A stretch of 64,000 nt of DNA from JACVRW01 sp963803085 (GTDB lineage Bacteria > Actinomycetota > Thermoleophilia > Solirubrobacterales > Thermoleophilaceae): NCBI GenBank assembly GCA_963803085.1, contig CAWDLE010000010.1, positions 310,001 through 374,000 of the forward strand. The letters run 5' to 3'. Under the pieces are notes generated by a model. That model was not told the DNA's origin. It worked only from the letters and a program-made list of their open reading frames with translations, and did no database searches. Below are positions 34,585-43,504 of this stretch, piece by piece. The position numbers and the translations under genes are program-made. Within the stretch, counting starts at the first letter, position 1; each line of letters opens with the position of its first letter.

Positions 34585-35970
34585 GTGCAGGAGCCGCTCG
34601 ATACGGACGTGACCATCGTCGGTGCGGGCGTGGTGGGCTGCGCGATCGCGCGCGAGCTGACGCAGTTCGACCTGCGCGTGACGCTGCTCGAGGCGGGGCC
34701 GGACGTGGGGGCCGGCACCAGCAAGGCGAACACCGCGCTTCTCCACACCGGCTTCGACGCAAAGCCGGGCACGCTCGAGGCGAGGCTGGTCGCGCGCGGG
34801 TTCGAGCTGCTGTCCGACTACGCCGGGCGGGTCGGCATCCCGGTCGAGCGCACCGGCGCCCTGCTCGTCGCGTGGGACGACGAGCAGCTGCGCGAGTTCC
34901 CGGGCATCGTCGAGAGCGCGGTGGCGAACGGCCACAGAGCGCTCGTGGAGGTCGGCGTGGAGGAGCTGTACCGGCGCGAGCCGCAGCTCGGGCCGGGCGC
35001 CCGAGGCGCGCTCGAGGTGCCCGACGAGGCGCTCATCTGTCCCTTCACCACGCCACTCGCCTACGCGACCGAGGCACTGCTCGCGGGATGCCAGCTGCGC
35101 CTTTCGACCCCCGTGACCGGCGTCGAGCGACTCGACTCGGGTGGCTTTCGCCTCGCCACCCCGGCCGGCGCAGTGAGCACTCGCTACCTGGTGAACGCGG
35201 CGGGCCTGCGCTCCGACGAGCTGGACCGCATGCTCGGCCACGACCGCTTCACCGTCACGCCGCGGCGCGGCGAACTGATCGTGTTCGACAAGCTCGCGCG
35301 TCCGCTGGTGCGGCACATCGTGCTCGCGGTGCCCACCAAGATCACGAAGGGCGTGCTGATCGCCCCGACGGTGTTCGGCAACGTGATGCTCGGCCCGACC
35401 GCGCAGGACGTGGAGCGCAAGGACGACACGGAGTCCACCGCCGAGGGGCTCGCGTACCTGCGGGCCGAGGGCGCCCGGATCATGCCGAGGCTGCTGGAGC
35501 ACGAGGTGACCGCGGTGTACGCAGGCCTCCGCGCCGCCACCGAGCATGTGGACTACCAGCTCAGCGTGCATGCGCCCGAGGGCTACGCCTGCGTGGGCGG
35601 CATTCGCTCCACCGGCCTCTCCGCCTCCATGGCGATCGCCGAGCACGTGCGTGAGGAGCTCGGCGCGGCCGGGTTGCGGCTCGAGCCCAGGGCGGGTGCG
35701 CCGCCTGAGTTCGCCATGCCGAACATCGGCGAGCGCAGCGAGCGGCCGTACCAGCGCGGCGAACTGATCGAGGCGGACGGCGACTTCGGGCGGATCGTCT
35801 GCTTCTGCGAGCGCGTGACGCATGGTGAGATCCGGGACGCGCTACACGGCCCACTCCCGGCGACGGACCTCGACGGACTGCGCCGCCGCACGCGGGCGCA
35901 CATGGGGCGCTGTCAGGGCTTCTTCTGCGGCGCAGAGCTCGCCGAGCTACTCGCGGCCGGCGCGAGATGA
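34585..35970 (+). CDS. FAD-dependent GlpA-type dehydrogenase with BFD-like [2Fe-2S] domain
   Basis: A 461-residue flavoprotein. The N-terminal FAD motif is VTIVGAGVVGCAIAREL, followed by TSKANTALLHTGFD, typical of glycerol-3-phosphate dehydrogenase GlpA/GlpO and L-2-hydroxyglutarate oxidase relatives. The C-terminal domain (about 385-455) is a BFD-like [2Fe-2S] fold with CFCERVTHGEI and MGRCQGFFC, as in anaerobic GlpA. GTG 34585 is used. It overlaps the next FAD oxidoreductase by ATGA, suggesting a two-subunit dehydrogenase in the style of GlpA-GlpB. Glycerol-3-phosphate is a likely but unproven substrate. Confidence 0.86.
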   Translation: MQEPLDTDVTIVGAGVVGCAIARELTQFDLRVTLLEAGPDVGAGTSKANTALLHTGFDAKPGTLEARLVARGFELLSDYAGRVGIPVERTGALLVAWDDEQLREFPGIVESAVANGHRALVEVGVEELYRREPQLGPGARGALEVPDEALICPFTTPLAYATEALLAGCQLRLSTPVTGVERLDSGGFRLATPAGAVSTRYLVNAAGLRSDELDRMLGHDRFTVTPRRGELIVFDKLARPLVRHIVLAVPTKITKGVLIAPTVFGNVMLGPTAQDVERKDDTESTAEGLAYLRAEGARIMPRLLEHEVTAVYAGLRAATEHVDYQLSVHAPEGYACVGGIRSTGLSASMAIAEHVREELGAAGLRLEPRAGAPPEFAMPNIGERSERPYQRGELIEADGDFGRIVCFCERVTHGEIRDALHGPLPATDLDGLRRRTRAHMGRCQGFFCGAELAELLAAGAR

Positions 35971-37212
35971 GCAGCGGCCCGGTGGTGATCGTGGGCGGCG
36001 GCCCTGCCGGACTTGCGGCCGCGCTCGAGCTGCGGCGGCGCGGTGCTCCCGAGGTGCTCGTGCTCGAGCGCGAGGCCGCGCTGGGCGGGATCCCGCGTCA
36101 CGCGCAGCATCAGGGCTTCGGTCTACGCGACCTGCGGCGCCCTCTGTCCGGGCCGAGCTACGCGCGCCGCTACACCGAGCTCGCGGCCGCCGCGGGCGCC
36201 GAGCTGCGCACCGAGACGATGGTCACGGGCTGGGCGCCCGGCGGGCCGCTCGAGCTAACCGGTCCGCGGGGGCGCGAGCAGCTCGAGCCCGCCGCGGTGG
36301 TGCTCGCCACCGGTTGCCGCGAGCGCCCGCGCTCGGCGCGGCTCGTGCCGGGCTCGCGTCCCGAGGGCGTGATGACCACGGGCACGCTTCAGCAGCTCGT
36401 CTACCTCAAGGGGCTGGCGCCCGGCACCCGCGCCCTCGTTGTCGGCGCCGAGCACGTGAGCTTCTCCGCGCTGCTCACGCTCGCGCACGGAGGGGCGCGG
36501 GCGGTGGGCATGGTCACGGAGCTGCCGCGGCATCAGTCGCTCGCGCTCTTCCGAGCCGGTGCCGCCCTGCGCTTCCGGACCCCGGTCTGGACGCGCACCG
36601 CGCTGACCGCGATCCACGGACGCCCGCGCGTGGAGGAGGTGGAGCTCACCGACCTCGAGAGCGGCGGCGTGCGCAGCGTGGCGTGCGACACCGTCGTGTT
36701 CAGCGCCGACTGGATCCCCGACCACGAGCTCGCGGTGATGGCGGGGCTCGCGATGGACGCGGGCACGCGGGGCCCGGCGGTGGACACGGCGCTACGAACG
36801 TCGAGAGCCCGGCGTGTTCGCTGCCGGCAACCTCCTGCATGGCGCCGAGACCGCGGACGTGGCTGCGCTGGGCGGTCGCCACGCCGGCGCCGCCGCGGCC
36901 GCGTTTCTGGCGACGGGCGGCGCCTGGCCTGACGTGCGCGTTCCCATCGAGTGCGAGCCACCGCTGCGCTGGATCGCGCCGAACGTGGTCGTGGCCGGGG
37001 CCGGAGCGCCACCACGGGGACGCTTTGCGCTTCGCTCGGCGAGCTTCCTCCAGCGCCCCAGCGTGGAGATCGCGCAGGCCGGCCGCGTGCTGTGGTCGGG
37101 CCGCATGCGGCGCCTCGTGCCGGGCCGTTCTGCCGCTCTGCCGCACGCGTGGACGGCAGCGGTGGACCCGGGCGGCGGAGCGGTGAGCGTGCGGGTCACC
37201 GCGGGCGGGTAA
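35967..37212 (+). CDS. pyridine nucleotide-disulfide-type FAD oxidoreductase (frameshifted)
   Basis: About 414 residues after dropping one extra base near 36804. The N-terminus has VVIVGGGPAGLAAALEL and a second nucleotide motif near VVLATGCRERPRS. The restored second part begins EPGVFAAGNLLHGAET, the conserved FAD-contact strand of this family. It is encoded directly behind the GlpA-like gene (ATGA overlap), the same order as the GlpA-like/NAD(FAD) oxidoreductase pairs found in many firmicutes and thermophiles. The usual third small subunit (DUF1667) is not recognisable downstream; the last 80 residues may stand in for it. Confidence 0.8.
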
Positions 37213-37221
37213 GGGGTCTCC

Positions 37222-37410
37222 ATGGAGCACGAGGAGCAGGCAGAGCGCATGGAGGACGACGCCGAGCGCATGGAGGAGCACTCCGAGCAGCTCGGCGAGC
37301 GCATCGACGACATCGAGAGCGATTGGGAGCGGAAGGAGCAGGACCCCGCCGTTCCGGGCGCACGGCCGGAGGACGATCCCGGCTCGGACGACGCCGACGC
37401 CCAGGAATAA
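37222..37410 (+). CDS. small highly acidic protein
   Basis: A 62-residue protein made almost entirely of Glu, Asp, Arg and Met. It has a heptad-like helical first half (HEEQAERMEDDAERMEEHSE) and a disordered Pro/Asp tail. A good ribosome-binding site (AAGGGG, five bases before ATG 37222) and its place in the rightward gene series support translation. I recognise no family and propose no function. Confidence 0.65.
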   Translation: MEHEEQAERMEDDAERMEEHSEQLGERIDDIESDWERKEQDPAVPGARPEDDPGSDDADAQE

Positions 37411-37436
37411 GGAACTGCCCCTCTAATCTCGGAGGG

Positions 37437-38009
37437 GTGGATCTCGTCCGAGGGCCGCTCAAGGCCGGAGCGGCGGCGCTGTTCGCCGTCGGCCTCCTGC
37501 TCCTGTTTCTCAACCCGCCCTCGCTCTCGGGCGCCGAGGGGATGGCCGTGTTCGTGGGCGGCGGGATCGTCCTGCTCTTCCTAACCGCCTGGGCGACCGT
37601 GGCGCTCATGGGCAGCGACGCCATGCCGGAGGACGAGTTCGAGCGACTCGTGCGGCGCAGCGAGGAGCTGGCTGCCACGCCCGGCCTACGTGACGAGACG
37701 AGCGATTTCGACCTGCTCGTGGCAGATGCGATCGACGACCTCCCCGTCGAGTTCCAGCGCCTCCTCCATGACACCCCGGTGGTGGTCTCCCAGCGCGGCA
37801 TGGAGAACCGCGCGTACGGCCATTACTTCGGCGACACGGTCGCGCGCGACAACTACCCCGACCGGATCGTGCTCTACCAGGACACGCTCGAGCGCGACTT
37901 CGGCCACGACCCCGAGCTGCTGCGGGCGCAGGTGGAGCGCACGCTGAGGCACGAGGTGGCTCACCACCTCGGCTGGAACGAGCCCGGGGTGCGCGACCTG
38001 GGGTTGTAG
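37437..38009 (+). CDS. zincin-like metallopeptidase family protein with N-terminal membrane helices
   Basis: About 190 residues from GTG 37437. Two hydrophobic helices (about 10-30 and 38-60) are followed by a minimal metalloprotease domain of the DUF1025/zincin family: DFDLLVADAIDDLPVEF, RIVLYQDTLERDFG and the zinc motif HEVAHHLGWNE at about 172-182. The family normally lacks the membrane segments, so the anchored form is a variation. Substrates are unknown. GGAGG just before the GTG is unusually close for a ribosome-binding site. It lies between the acidic protein and a P450. Confidence 0.78.
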   Translation: MDLVRGPLKAGAAALFAVGLLLLFLNPPSLSGAEGMAVFVGGGIVLLFLTAWATVALMGSDAMPEDEFERLVRRSEELAATPGLRDETSDFDLLVADAIDDLPVEFQRLLHDTPVVVSQRGMENRAYGHYFGDTVARDNYPDRIVLYQDTLERDFGHDPELLRAQVERTLRHEVAHHLGWNEPGVRDLGL

Positions 38010-38019
38010 GCTCGGCCGC

Positions 38020-39255
38020 ATGGCGCTGGATCCGCATGCTCTCGAGCACACCCTCGTAACCGAGCGCGAGCACTGGCTCGACGGCCCGCCCCACGAGCTC
38101 TTCAAGGATCTGCGCCGAGGCTGCCCGGTTCACTGGACGCCTCGGATCAGCGAGTACCCCGATGAGGCCGGCTTCTGGTCGGTCACGACGGCGGACCACG
38201 TGCACGAGGTGAGCCGCGACTGGCAGACCTACTCGTCTGAGCTGGGCGGCGTGACGGCGCTCACGGACGCGATCTTCCCGCTCGAGCTCTCGCGCGCGAT
38301 GTTCATCGGGATGGACCCGCCGAAGCACGATCGACTCAAGGCGCTCTTCCAGCGCGGCTTCACTCCGAAGCGGATCGCGGAGCATGAGGACGAGATCCGT
38401 GCGATCACCGTGCGCGTGCTCGATGGCCTCGAGGATCGGGAGACCTGCGACCTCGTGACGGAGGTGGCGCAGCCCGTGGTGTCACGCGTGATCGGCAGCT
38501 TCATGGGCATCCCACCCGAGGACGACGCGATCTGGGCCCGCCTGATGAACACGACGCTGGGCGCCGGCGACCCAGATCTGAATCCCGAGGGCGTTGAGGC
38601 CGTGATGGCCCGCGACGTGCCCGAGATCTTCCAGCGCTGCGGGCGGCTGATCGCCGAGCGGCGCGAGCGGCCGACCGACGACCTGACCAGCGTGCTCGTG
38701 CACGCGGAGGTGGACGGCCAGCGGCTCGAGGAGCACGAGATCGTGATGGGCTTCTTCCTGCTCGTGGCCGCCGGCAACGACAGCACCAAGGCCACCTACA
38801 GCAGCGGCATGCGCGCCCTGATGGAGAACCCGGACCAGCGGCAGCTGCTGGTGAAGGATCCGTCGCTGATCCCCGGTGCGGTGGAGGAGTCGCTGCGGAT
38901 GTTCCCGGCGTTCGCGCACTTTCGCCGGACTGCGACGCGAGACGTGGAGCTCGGCGACCAGCAGATTCGCGAGGGAGACAAGGTGGTCATGTGGTACGTC
39001 GCGTCGAACCGCGACGAGAGCCGCTACGACGACCCGGACGCGTTCGATGTCAGGCGCAACCCCGAGCACCAGGCCTTCGGGGCTGGCGGACGGCATTTCT
39101 GCCTGGGCACCGCGCTGGCGCGACTCGAGTTGAAGGTCCTGTTCGAGGAGACGCTGCTGCGCTTCCCCGAGATGGAGATCGAGGGCGCCCCGGCGTTCGC
39201 CGAGTCGCCCTTCCTCAACCAGCTGAAGACGCTGCCCGTCCGCCTGCGCCCGTGA
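38020..39255 (+). CDS. cytochrome P450 (CYP125/142-like)
   Basis: A 411-residue P450. The heme loop is FGAGGRHFCLGTALAR with Cys at about 361; the I-helix reads AAGNDSTK and the K-helix motif is VEESLRMF. FIGMDPPKHDRLK and the overall spacing resemble actinobacterial CYP125/CYP142-type steroid or branched-lipid hydroxylases, although the substrate is not proven. No ferredoxin or reductase gene is adjacent. Its TGA overlaps the GTG start of the next membrane protein (GTGA). Confidence 0.92.
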   Translation: MALDPHALEHTLVTEREHWLDGPPHELFKDLRRGCPVHWTPRISEYPDEAGFWSVTTADHVHEVSRDWQTYSSELGGVTALTDAIFPLELSRAMFIGMDPPKHDRLKALFQRGFTPKRIAEHEDEIRAITVRVLDGLEDRETCDLVTEVAQPVVSRVIGSFMGIPPEDDAIWARLMNTTLGAGDPDLNPEGVEAVMARDVPEIFQRCGRLIAERRERPTDDLTSVLVHAEVDGQRLEEHEIVMGFFLLVAAGNDSTKATYSSGMRALMENPDQRQLLVKDPSLIPGAVEESLRMFPAFAHFRRTATRDVELGDQQIREGDKVVMWYVASNRDESRYDDPDAFDVRRNPEHQAFGAGGRHFCLGTALARLELKVLFEETLLRFPEMEIEGAPAFAESPFLNQLKTLPVRLRP

Positions 39256-40137
39256 AGGACGGGCGCATGCTCCCTGCAACGCACTGGGCGAGCCTCGTGG
39301 TGTTCGCCATCCTGGTTCCGGCGCTGGTGATCCTCTGGGGCATGCCGGACCGCACGGCGGACGCGTGGGCCTGGACGATCCAGCCGGACCTCACGCCGAT
39401 CTTCCTGGGCGCCGGCTACGGCGCGGGCGCTTACTTCTTCCTGCGCACGTTCCTCGCGGACAGGTTCCCCCCGTCGGCCGCGGGGATCTTCGCCGCGGCC
39501 TTCTTCGCGATGCTCATGCTGATCGCGACGCTGATCCACTGGGACAAGTTCAACCACGGCGACGCGCCGCTGATCGGGGCGCTCGTCTTCTACGGCTGGG
39601 TGGGCGTGTACATCATCTCGCCGTTCGTGAGTGTTCGGCCTGTGGTGGTTCAACCGGCGCACCGACTCCGGCGAGCCGGCACCCGGCGAGGCGATCGTGC
39701 CCCTGTGGGTGCGCCGGATCGCGCAGGTGGTGGCGGCCGGGTCGTTCGTCGGCGCCGCCTTCTTCTTCCTCACGCCCGACGAGGCGATCGATGTCTGGCC
39801 CTGGGACCTCACGCCGCTCACGTCGCGAGTGATCGGCTCGTTCACGGCACAGGTGGGCGTGGGAGCCCTGCTGATCTCGCTCGATCGGCGCTGGAGCTCC
39901 TGGAAGCTGATCGTGGAAACGTTCTTCGTCGCGACCGGCCTGCTCCTGATCGGCGCCATACGCGCCTGGGACGACTTCGATACCGGCAACGCGCTCACCT
40001 ACGTCTACCTCGGCGGCCTCGTCACGGCGGACATCGCGCTGCTGCTGCTCTACCGCAGTATGGGCAAGCAGGACAACCGGACAGTTGTCGCACGGTCAGG
40101 CGGAGAGGGTGGGATTCGAACCCACGAGGCAGTGTGA
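39252..40137 (+). CDS. multi-pass membrane protein (frameshifted)
   Basis: About 294 residues after removing one extra A at 39630. The first part has four hydrophobic helices (WASLVVFAILVPALVILWG, LGAGYGAGAYFFLRTFLA, AAGIFAAAFFAMLMLIATL, LVFYGWVGVYIISPFV). The second, from VFGLWWFNRRT, has at least four more. It matches no family I can name. The literal frame ends inside the antisense tRNA-Ser gene, so the last dozen residues (GGEGGIRTHEAV) are tRNA-derived and doubtful. It is coupled by GTGA overlap to the P450. Confidence 0.65.
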
Positions 40138-40189
40138 CCCGCCCACACGATTTCCAGTCGTGCACCTTCAGCCGCTCGGTCACCTCTCC
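40101..40189 (-). tRNA. tRNA-Ser (anticodon GGA)
   Basis: An 89-base type II tRNA on the minus strand. GGAGAGG (5' end at 40189) pairs with CCTCTCC, the discriminator is G at 40101, and CCA is not encoded. The anticodon stem CACGA/TCGTG encloses CTGGAAA, giving anticodon GGA for UCC/UCU. The T arm has GGTTCGAATCC and the variable arm is long, as expected for serine. Confidence 0.95.
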
Positions 40190-40236
40190 AGAGAGGCTCC
40201 TAGCCTAGCTTGGGCCGCCCGCCTGGCGGCGCTGCG

Positions 40237-40440
40237 TCAGGCCGCGTTTCGCAGCTGCACGTGGGGGGTGCGGCGCGGGAAGGCGACGATCGTCGACAGG
40301 CTCACCTCGGAGAAGGCCAGGGCGTGCAGCGTGCAGCCGCAGCCCTCGCAGAGCATGTCCTCGAAGTCCTCGAGCTCGCCCCAGGCCTCGAACTCCTCGG
40401 CGCAGGACTCATCGGTGCAGATCAGGACGGCGTAGAGCAT
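40237..40440 (-). CDS. small Cys-rich (zinc-ribbon-like) protein
   Basis: A 67-residue protein, MLYAVLICTDESCAEEFEAW at the start, with a second cysteine cluster CEGCGC at about 31-36. The C-x4-C plus C-x2-C-x-C spacing would suit one zinc ion. The centre is acidic and the C-terminus basic. No named family is recognised, though short proteins of this pattern are common in high-GC actinobacteria. It lies 48 bp downstream of the methyltransferase on the same strand. Confidence 0.7.
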   Translation of the reverse strand: MLYAVLICTDESCAEEFEAWGELEDFEDMLCEGCGCTLHALAFSEVSLSTIVAFPRRTPHVQLRNAA

Positions 40441-40488
40441 GTGAGGTCATGCTGTGACCAGCGTCGGACGGAACGCGCTGGGATGCAA

Positions 40489-41100
40489 TCAGGCCTGCAG
40501 GCGGGTGAAGTGCCAGAGCGGCCCGCCGAGCTTGCGCTCCACTCGGAGCCCCGTGGCCTGTGCCCGTCCGGCGAGCGCCGAGTGGGTGACCATGTGAGGG
40601 TCACCGAACAGCTCCCCGACCACGATTCGGCCTCCCGGCTTCACCACCCGGGCAAGCTCGCGCAGAGCGGCGTCCTGATCCGGAATCTCCCCGAGAACGG
40701 TCACGAGGTAGGCGCCGTCGAAGCTGTCGTCCGCGTACGGGAGCTCGCGCGCGTCTGAGAGTGTCGCTGTGATGTTGTCGATGCCGTGCTCCTGCGCCCG
40801 GCGGAGCGTGTGGTCCAGCATCTGCTGCTGCAAATCCAACACGTCGAGGCGTCCGCCCGGTGCCACCCACCCTGCCACCGGCAGGGTGTAGTAGCCGGTG
40901 CCGGGCCCCACCTCGAGGAGGCGCTCGCCTGCCGCCGGGGTGAGGATCTCGCGGAGGCGCTCCCGCGTGATGAACGGGTGGGGCGCCTCCACCCAGAAGC
41001 GCTGTGAATACGGGCATGCCGACGGGTTCCGGCGCCACCATGCCGCCGCGCCGAGCACGGCCGCGCCGGCAAGCAGCGCGAGACGGCGGGCGCGCGACAT
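40489..41100 (-). CDS. class I SAM-dependent methyltransferase, membrane-anchored
   Basis: A 203-residue methyltransferase. An N-terminal hydrophobic helix (LALLAGAAVLGAAAWW) should anchor it. The SAM-binding motif I is LLEVGPGTGYYTLP, motif II carries LDVLDLQQQMLDHTL, and a YADDSFDGAYLV segment matches the UbiE/COQ5-like Methyltransf_11 fold. The substrate is unknown. The ATG overlaps the stop of the upstream 83-residue gene by one base (41100), so the two are coupled. Confidence 0.85.
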   Translation of the reverse strand: MSRARRLALLAGAAVLGAAAWWRRNPSACPYSQRFWVEAPHPFITRERLREILTPAAGERLLEVGPGTGYYTLPVAGWVAPGGRLDVLDLQQQMLDHTLRRAQEHGIDNITATLSDARELPYADDSFDGAYLVTVLGEIPDQDAALRELARVVKPGGRIVVGELFGDPHMVTHSALAGRAQATGLRVERKLGGPLWHFTRLQA

Positions 41101-41351
41101 CAGGCGCCTTCGGAGGCCGGCACGATCAGCCGGATGTGGCTGCGGGCCAGCATCAGCACCGGCGCGGTCCAGTCGCGCCCCGAGCCGTCGAGCGCCACCA
41201 GCTCGGCGTCGAGGATCGTGAAGAACTCATGATCGCGGCGGTTCACGTGGTCGGAGACACGGCTCCGGTAGCCCTCGCGGGGAAGTGTCAACATCCCCTC
41301 CACTCTGTACCGGTCAGTCTCGACGACAACTTTTTCCTTGCGGCTGTCCAC
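41100..41351 (-). CDS. conserved small protein (DUF6812-like)
   Basis: An 83-residue protein containing VVETDRYRVEGMLTLPREGY and then HEFFTILDAELVALDG, a beta-rich pattern seen in short actinobacterial proteins of unknown function (resembling DUF6812). No signal, helix or motif points to a reaction. It starts at ATG 41351, 33 bp from the divergent regulator gene, and is coupled to the downstream methyltransferase. Confidence 0.75.
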   Translation of the reverse strand: MDSRKEKVVVETDRYRVEGMLTLPREGYRSRVSDHVNRRDHEFFTILDAELVALDGSGRDWTAPVLMLARSHIRLIVPASEGA

Positions 41352-41381
41352 GGCGGCGCAATCTAGCGGTTACCGTCCCCG

Positions 41382-42122
41382 GTGATGACGCCAGCGGCTC
41401 CGACCGGACGCGGTCCGGCGCTCGAAGCGGTCTTCCAGCCCGTGCAGCCACCCACCACGTTCGAGCAGACCGTCGAGCGGCTCGGCACCGCGATCCGCCT
41501 CGGCCTGCTGGCGCCGGGCACGCAGCTGCCGCCGGAGCGCGAGCTGGCCGATCAGCTGAGCATCTCGCGCTCCACCCTGCGCCAGGCGATCACCACTCTC
41601 GTGCAGAGCGGGCACCTCGTCTCGCTGCGCGGCCGCTCGGGCGGCACGTTCGTGTCCAAGGAACCTCCGCTCAGCCGGGAGAGCGCGGATCCGCCGCTCG
41701 GCGACGAAGCGCGTTCCGTGCTCGACTACCGGGTCGTGGTCGAGACCGGCGCCACCGTGCTGGCGGTCGAACGCGCGGGCGAGGACGATCTCGACGGCCT
41801 GCACCGGCTCACCGAGGACATGACGCTCACCCAGGTGGCGAGCTTCGAGGTCTACCGGCGGGCCGACGTCCGCTTCCACATCGGGCTGGCGGAAGCGTGC
41901 CATTCGGCCCGGCTCGTGGTCGCGATGACCGAGGTCCAGGGCCAGATGACCGACCTGATCCAGCGCGTCTCGCACCCCGACGAGGTGCTGAGCCACTCGA
42001 ACGGGCAGCACAGGCGGCTCGTGGCGCTGCTGCGCCGCCGGGACACCGCCCGCGCCGTGCGACTCATGCGCGAGCACTGCGAGGGCACCGAGCACATCCT
42101 CGCGGCGCTGATGCCGGACTAA
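41382..42122 (+). CDS. GntR/FadR-family transcriptional regulator
   Basis: A 245-residue one-component regulator. The N-terminal winged helix reads IRLGLLAPGTQLPPERELAD, then SISRSTLRQAITTLVQSGHLV and GRSGGTFV. The C-terminal FCD domain has the metal/ligand residues in RADVRFHIGLAE, a later SHSNGQHRRL and LMREHCEGTEHIL. FCD regulators bind small carboxylates, so it may control the amine/sarcosine genes that follow on the opposite strand. GTG 41382 or ATG 41385 could be the start. Its stop codon forms the first bases of a long perfect palindrome. Confidence 0.88.
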   Translation: MMTPAAPTGRGPALEAVFQPVQPPTTFEQTVERLGTAIRLGLLAPGTQLPPERELADQLSISRSTLRQAITTLVQSGHLVSLRGRSGGTFVSKEPPLSRESADPPLGDEARSVLDYRVVVETGATVLAVERAGEDDLDGLHRLTEDMTLTQVASFEVYRRADVRFHIGLAEACHSARLVVAMTEVQGQMTDLIQRVSHPDEVLSHSNGQHRRLVALLRRRDTARAVRLMREHCEGTEHILAALMPD

Positions 42123-42151
42123 CCCTCAAGGGGTCAGACCCCTTGAGGGTT
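42121..42151. terminator. perfect 14-bp-stem palindrome between convergent genes
   Basis: AACCCTCAAGGGGT (42121-42134), loop CAG, ACCCCTTGAGGGTT (42138-42151) form a perfect stem. The left end is part of the GntR stop codon and the right side encodes the last residues (PQGV) and stop of the convergent ATP-grasp gene. It is placed to stop transcription from both sides. It shares the core GGGGTCAG with the palindrome at 50474-50499. Confidence 0.6.
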
Positions 42152-43504
42152 GGGCACCCAGGTGTCCTTGGCTCCGCCGCCCTTCCCGCTGTTCACCACC
42201 ATCGAGCCGCGCTCGAGCGCCACGCGGCTTATCGCCGCCGGCAGCACGCGCGGGCCGTCGGCGGACATGAGGGCGTAGGGGCGCAGGTCCACGTGGCGCG
42301 GCTCGAGGCCGCCGTCCACGACGGTCGGGTGTACCGACAGCTCCACGAGCTCCTGGCCGATCCAGCCGCCCGGCTCCGCGGCGATCTGCGCGCGCACGCG
42401 CTCACGCGTCTCGTCGTCGGCATCCCGCCAGATCACGACCCCCTCGCCGCCCATCTCTCCGCGCGGCTTCACCACCAGCCCGTCGAGCTTGTCGTCGGGG
42501 TCGAGCAGGCGGGACGGGATCGACGGCAGCAGCGGCTCCTGGTCGAGATAGAGGCGGACGAGATCGTCCACGTGGGCGTGCACGAGCTTGTCGTCGGCGA
42601 TGCCGGAGCCCGGCGCGTTCACCACGCCGAGCGTCCCCGCGGCGGCCGGCCCCAGCAGCGCCTCCCCGACGGCTGTCGGCGTGCCGTGCTCATCCCTGAA
42701 GCGGTCCTCGTCGGTGCGCAGGTAAACCACGTCGACTCCACGGGCGCGTCCATCCAGCCACGCCACGAGGCGCCCGTCGCGATGGTCGAGGTCCGCCAGC
42801 GTGACAACCGGGGCGCACAGCTCGCGCGCGAGCCGCTCGTGCTCCCACCAGCCAGCGGCGGAAGGGCCTTGGGACAGGATCACGAGCCTCGGGTCGTCGA
42901 CCCCGGGCGGCGCGGCGTCCCGCAGCGCGAGCGCGACCTCGCCGAACACGGGCGAGAGGTCTGCTTGCGGTGGCTCCACGTCCAGCAGGTCGCGCAGCGT
43001 GTCGCGCGCGGCCACGGAGTACGCGATCCCGGCCGGCATCCGCACCTGGTCCTCGATCACCCGGAAGCGTCCGTCGGGCGTGCGCACCACGTCGAGGCCG
43101 GCGAACGAGACCCAGCGCGGCGGCGTGGCCCCGCGCATCGTCGGCTCGTAGTGCGGCGAGGCCTCCACCTCCTCGCGGCTGAGCACGCCGGCCTCGAATA
43201 CACGGCCGTCGCCGTACACGTCCCCCACCAGCGCCTCGAGCGCGCGGAGGCGCTGCACGACGCCGGCCTGGAGCTCGGACCATTCCGGCCCGGTGAGGAT
43301 GCGCGGCACCGGGTCGAGCGCGAAGACACCGTCGGGCGCGGCCCCGAAGCTCACGCCCCGGGCGCTGAGGCGGCGCTTCACCTCGGCGGCCACGCCGGCG
43401 GGCTCGGCGAGCGCCTCGAGCAGCGCCGCGTAGTGCGGACGCGGCTCTCCGTCCTCGTCGTACGCCTCGTCGTAGGGGCGTTGCCGGTCCGCGGGTTGGC
43501 TCAC
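42134..43504 (-). CDS. circularly permuted ATP-grasp type 2 family protein
   Basis: A 456-residue protein of the circularly permuted ATP-grasp (DUF404/DUF407) group, relatives of glutathionylspermidine synthase-like ligases. Visible features are MRGATPPRWVSFAGLDVVRTPDG, RVIEDQVRMPAGIAYS, a KPRGEMGGEGVVIW nucleotide-binding strand-loop and DLRPYALM near the end. The usual partner, an alpha-E domain protein, is not next to it. The last four codons and stop lie inside the palindrome at 42121-42151. Its stop-side neighbour is the GntR gene and its start overlaps the stop of the dehydrogenase gene. The acceptor substrate is unknown. Confidence 0.85.
   Translation of the reverse strand: MSQPADRQRPYDEAYDEDGEPRPHYAALLEALAEPAGVAAEVKRRLSARGVSFGAAPDGVFALDPVPRILTGPEWSELQAGVVQRLRALEALVGDVYGDGRVFEAGVLSREEVEASPHYEPTMRGATPPRWVSFAGLDVVRTPDGRFRVIEDQVRMPAGIAYSVAARDTLRDLLDVEPPQADLSPVFGEVALALRDAAPPGVDDPRLVILSQGPSAAGWWEHERLARELCAPVVTLADLDHRDGRLVAWLDGRARGVDVVYLRTDEDRFRDEHGTPTAVGEALLGPAAAGTLGVVNAPGSGIADDKLVHAHVDDLVRLYLDQEPLLPSIPSRLLDPDDKLDGLVVKPRGEMGGEGVVIWRDADDETRERVRAQIAAEPGGWIGQELVELSVHPTVVDGGLEPRHVDLRPYALMSADGPRVLPAAISRVALERGSMVVNSGKGGGAKDTWVPNPQGV

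Noticed and set aside
40085..40137. GGIRTH-type peptide at the end of the membrane protein frame
   Set aside because: Encoded by the antisense tRNA-Ser gene; a well-known artefact, so the true C-terminus is probably earlier.
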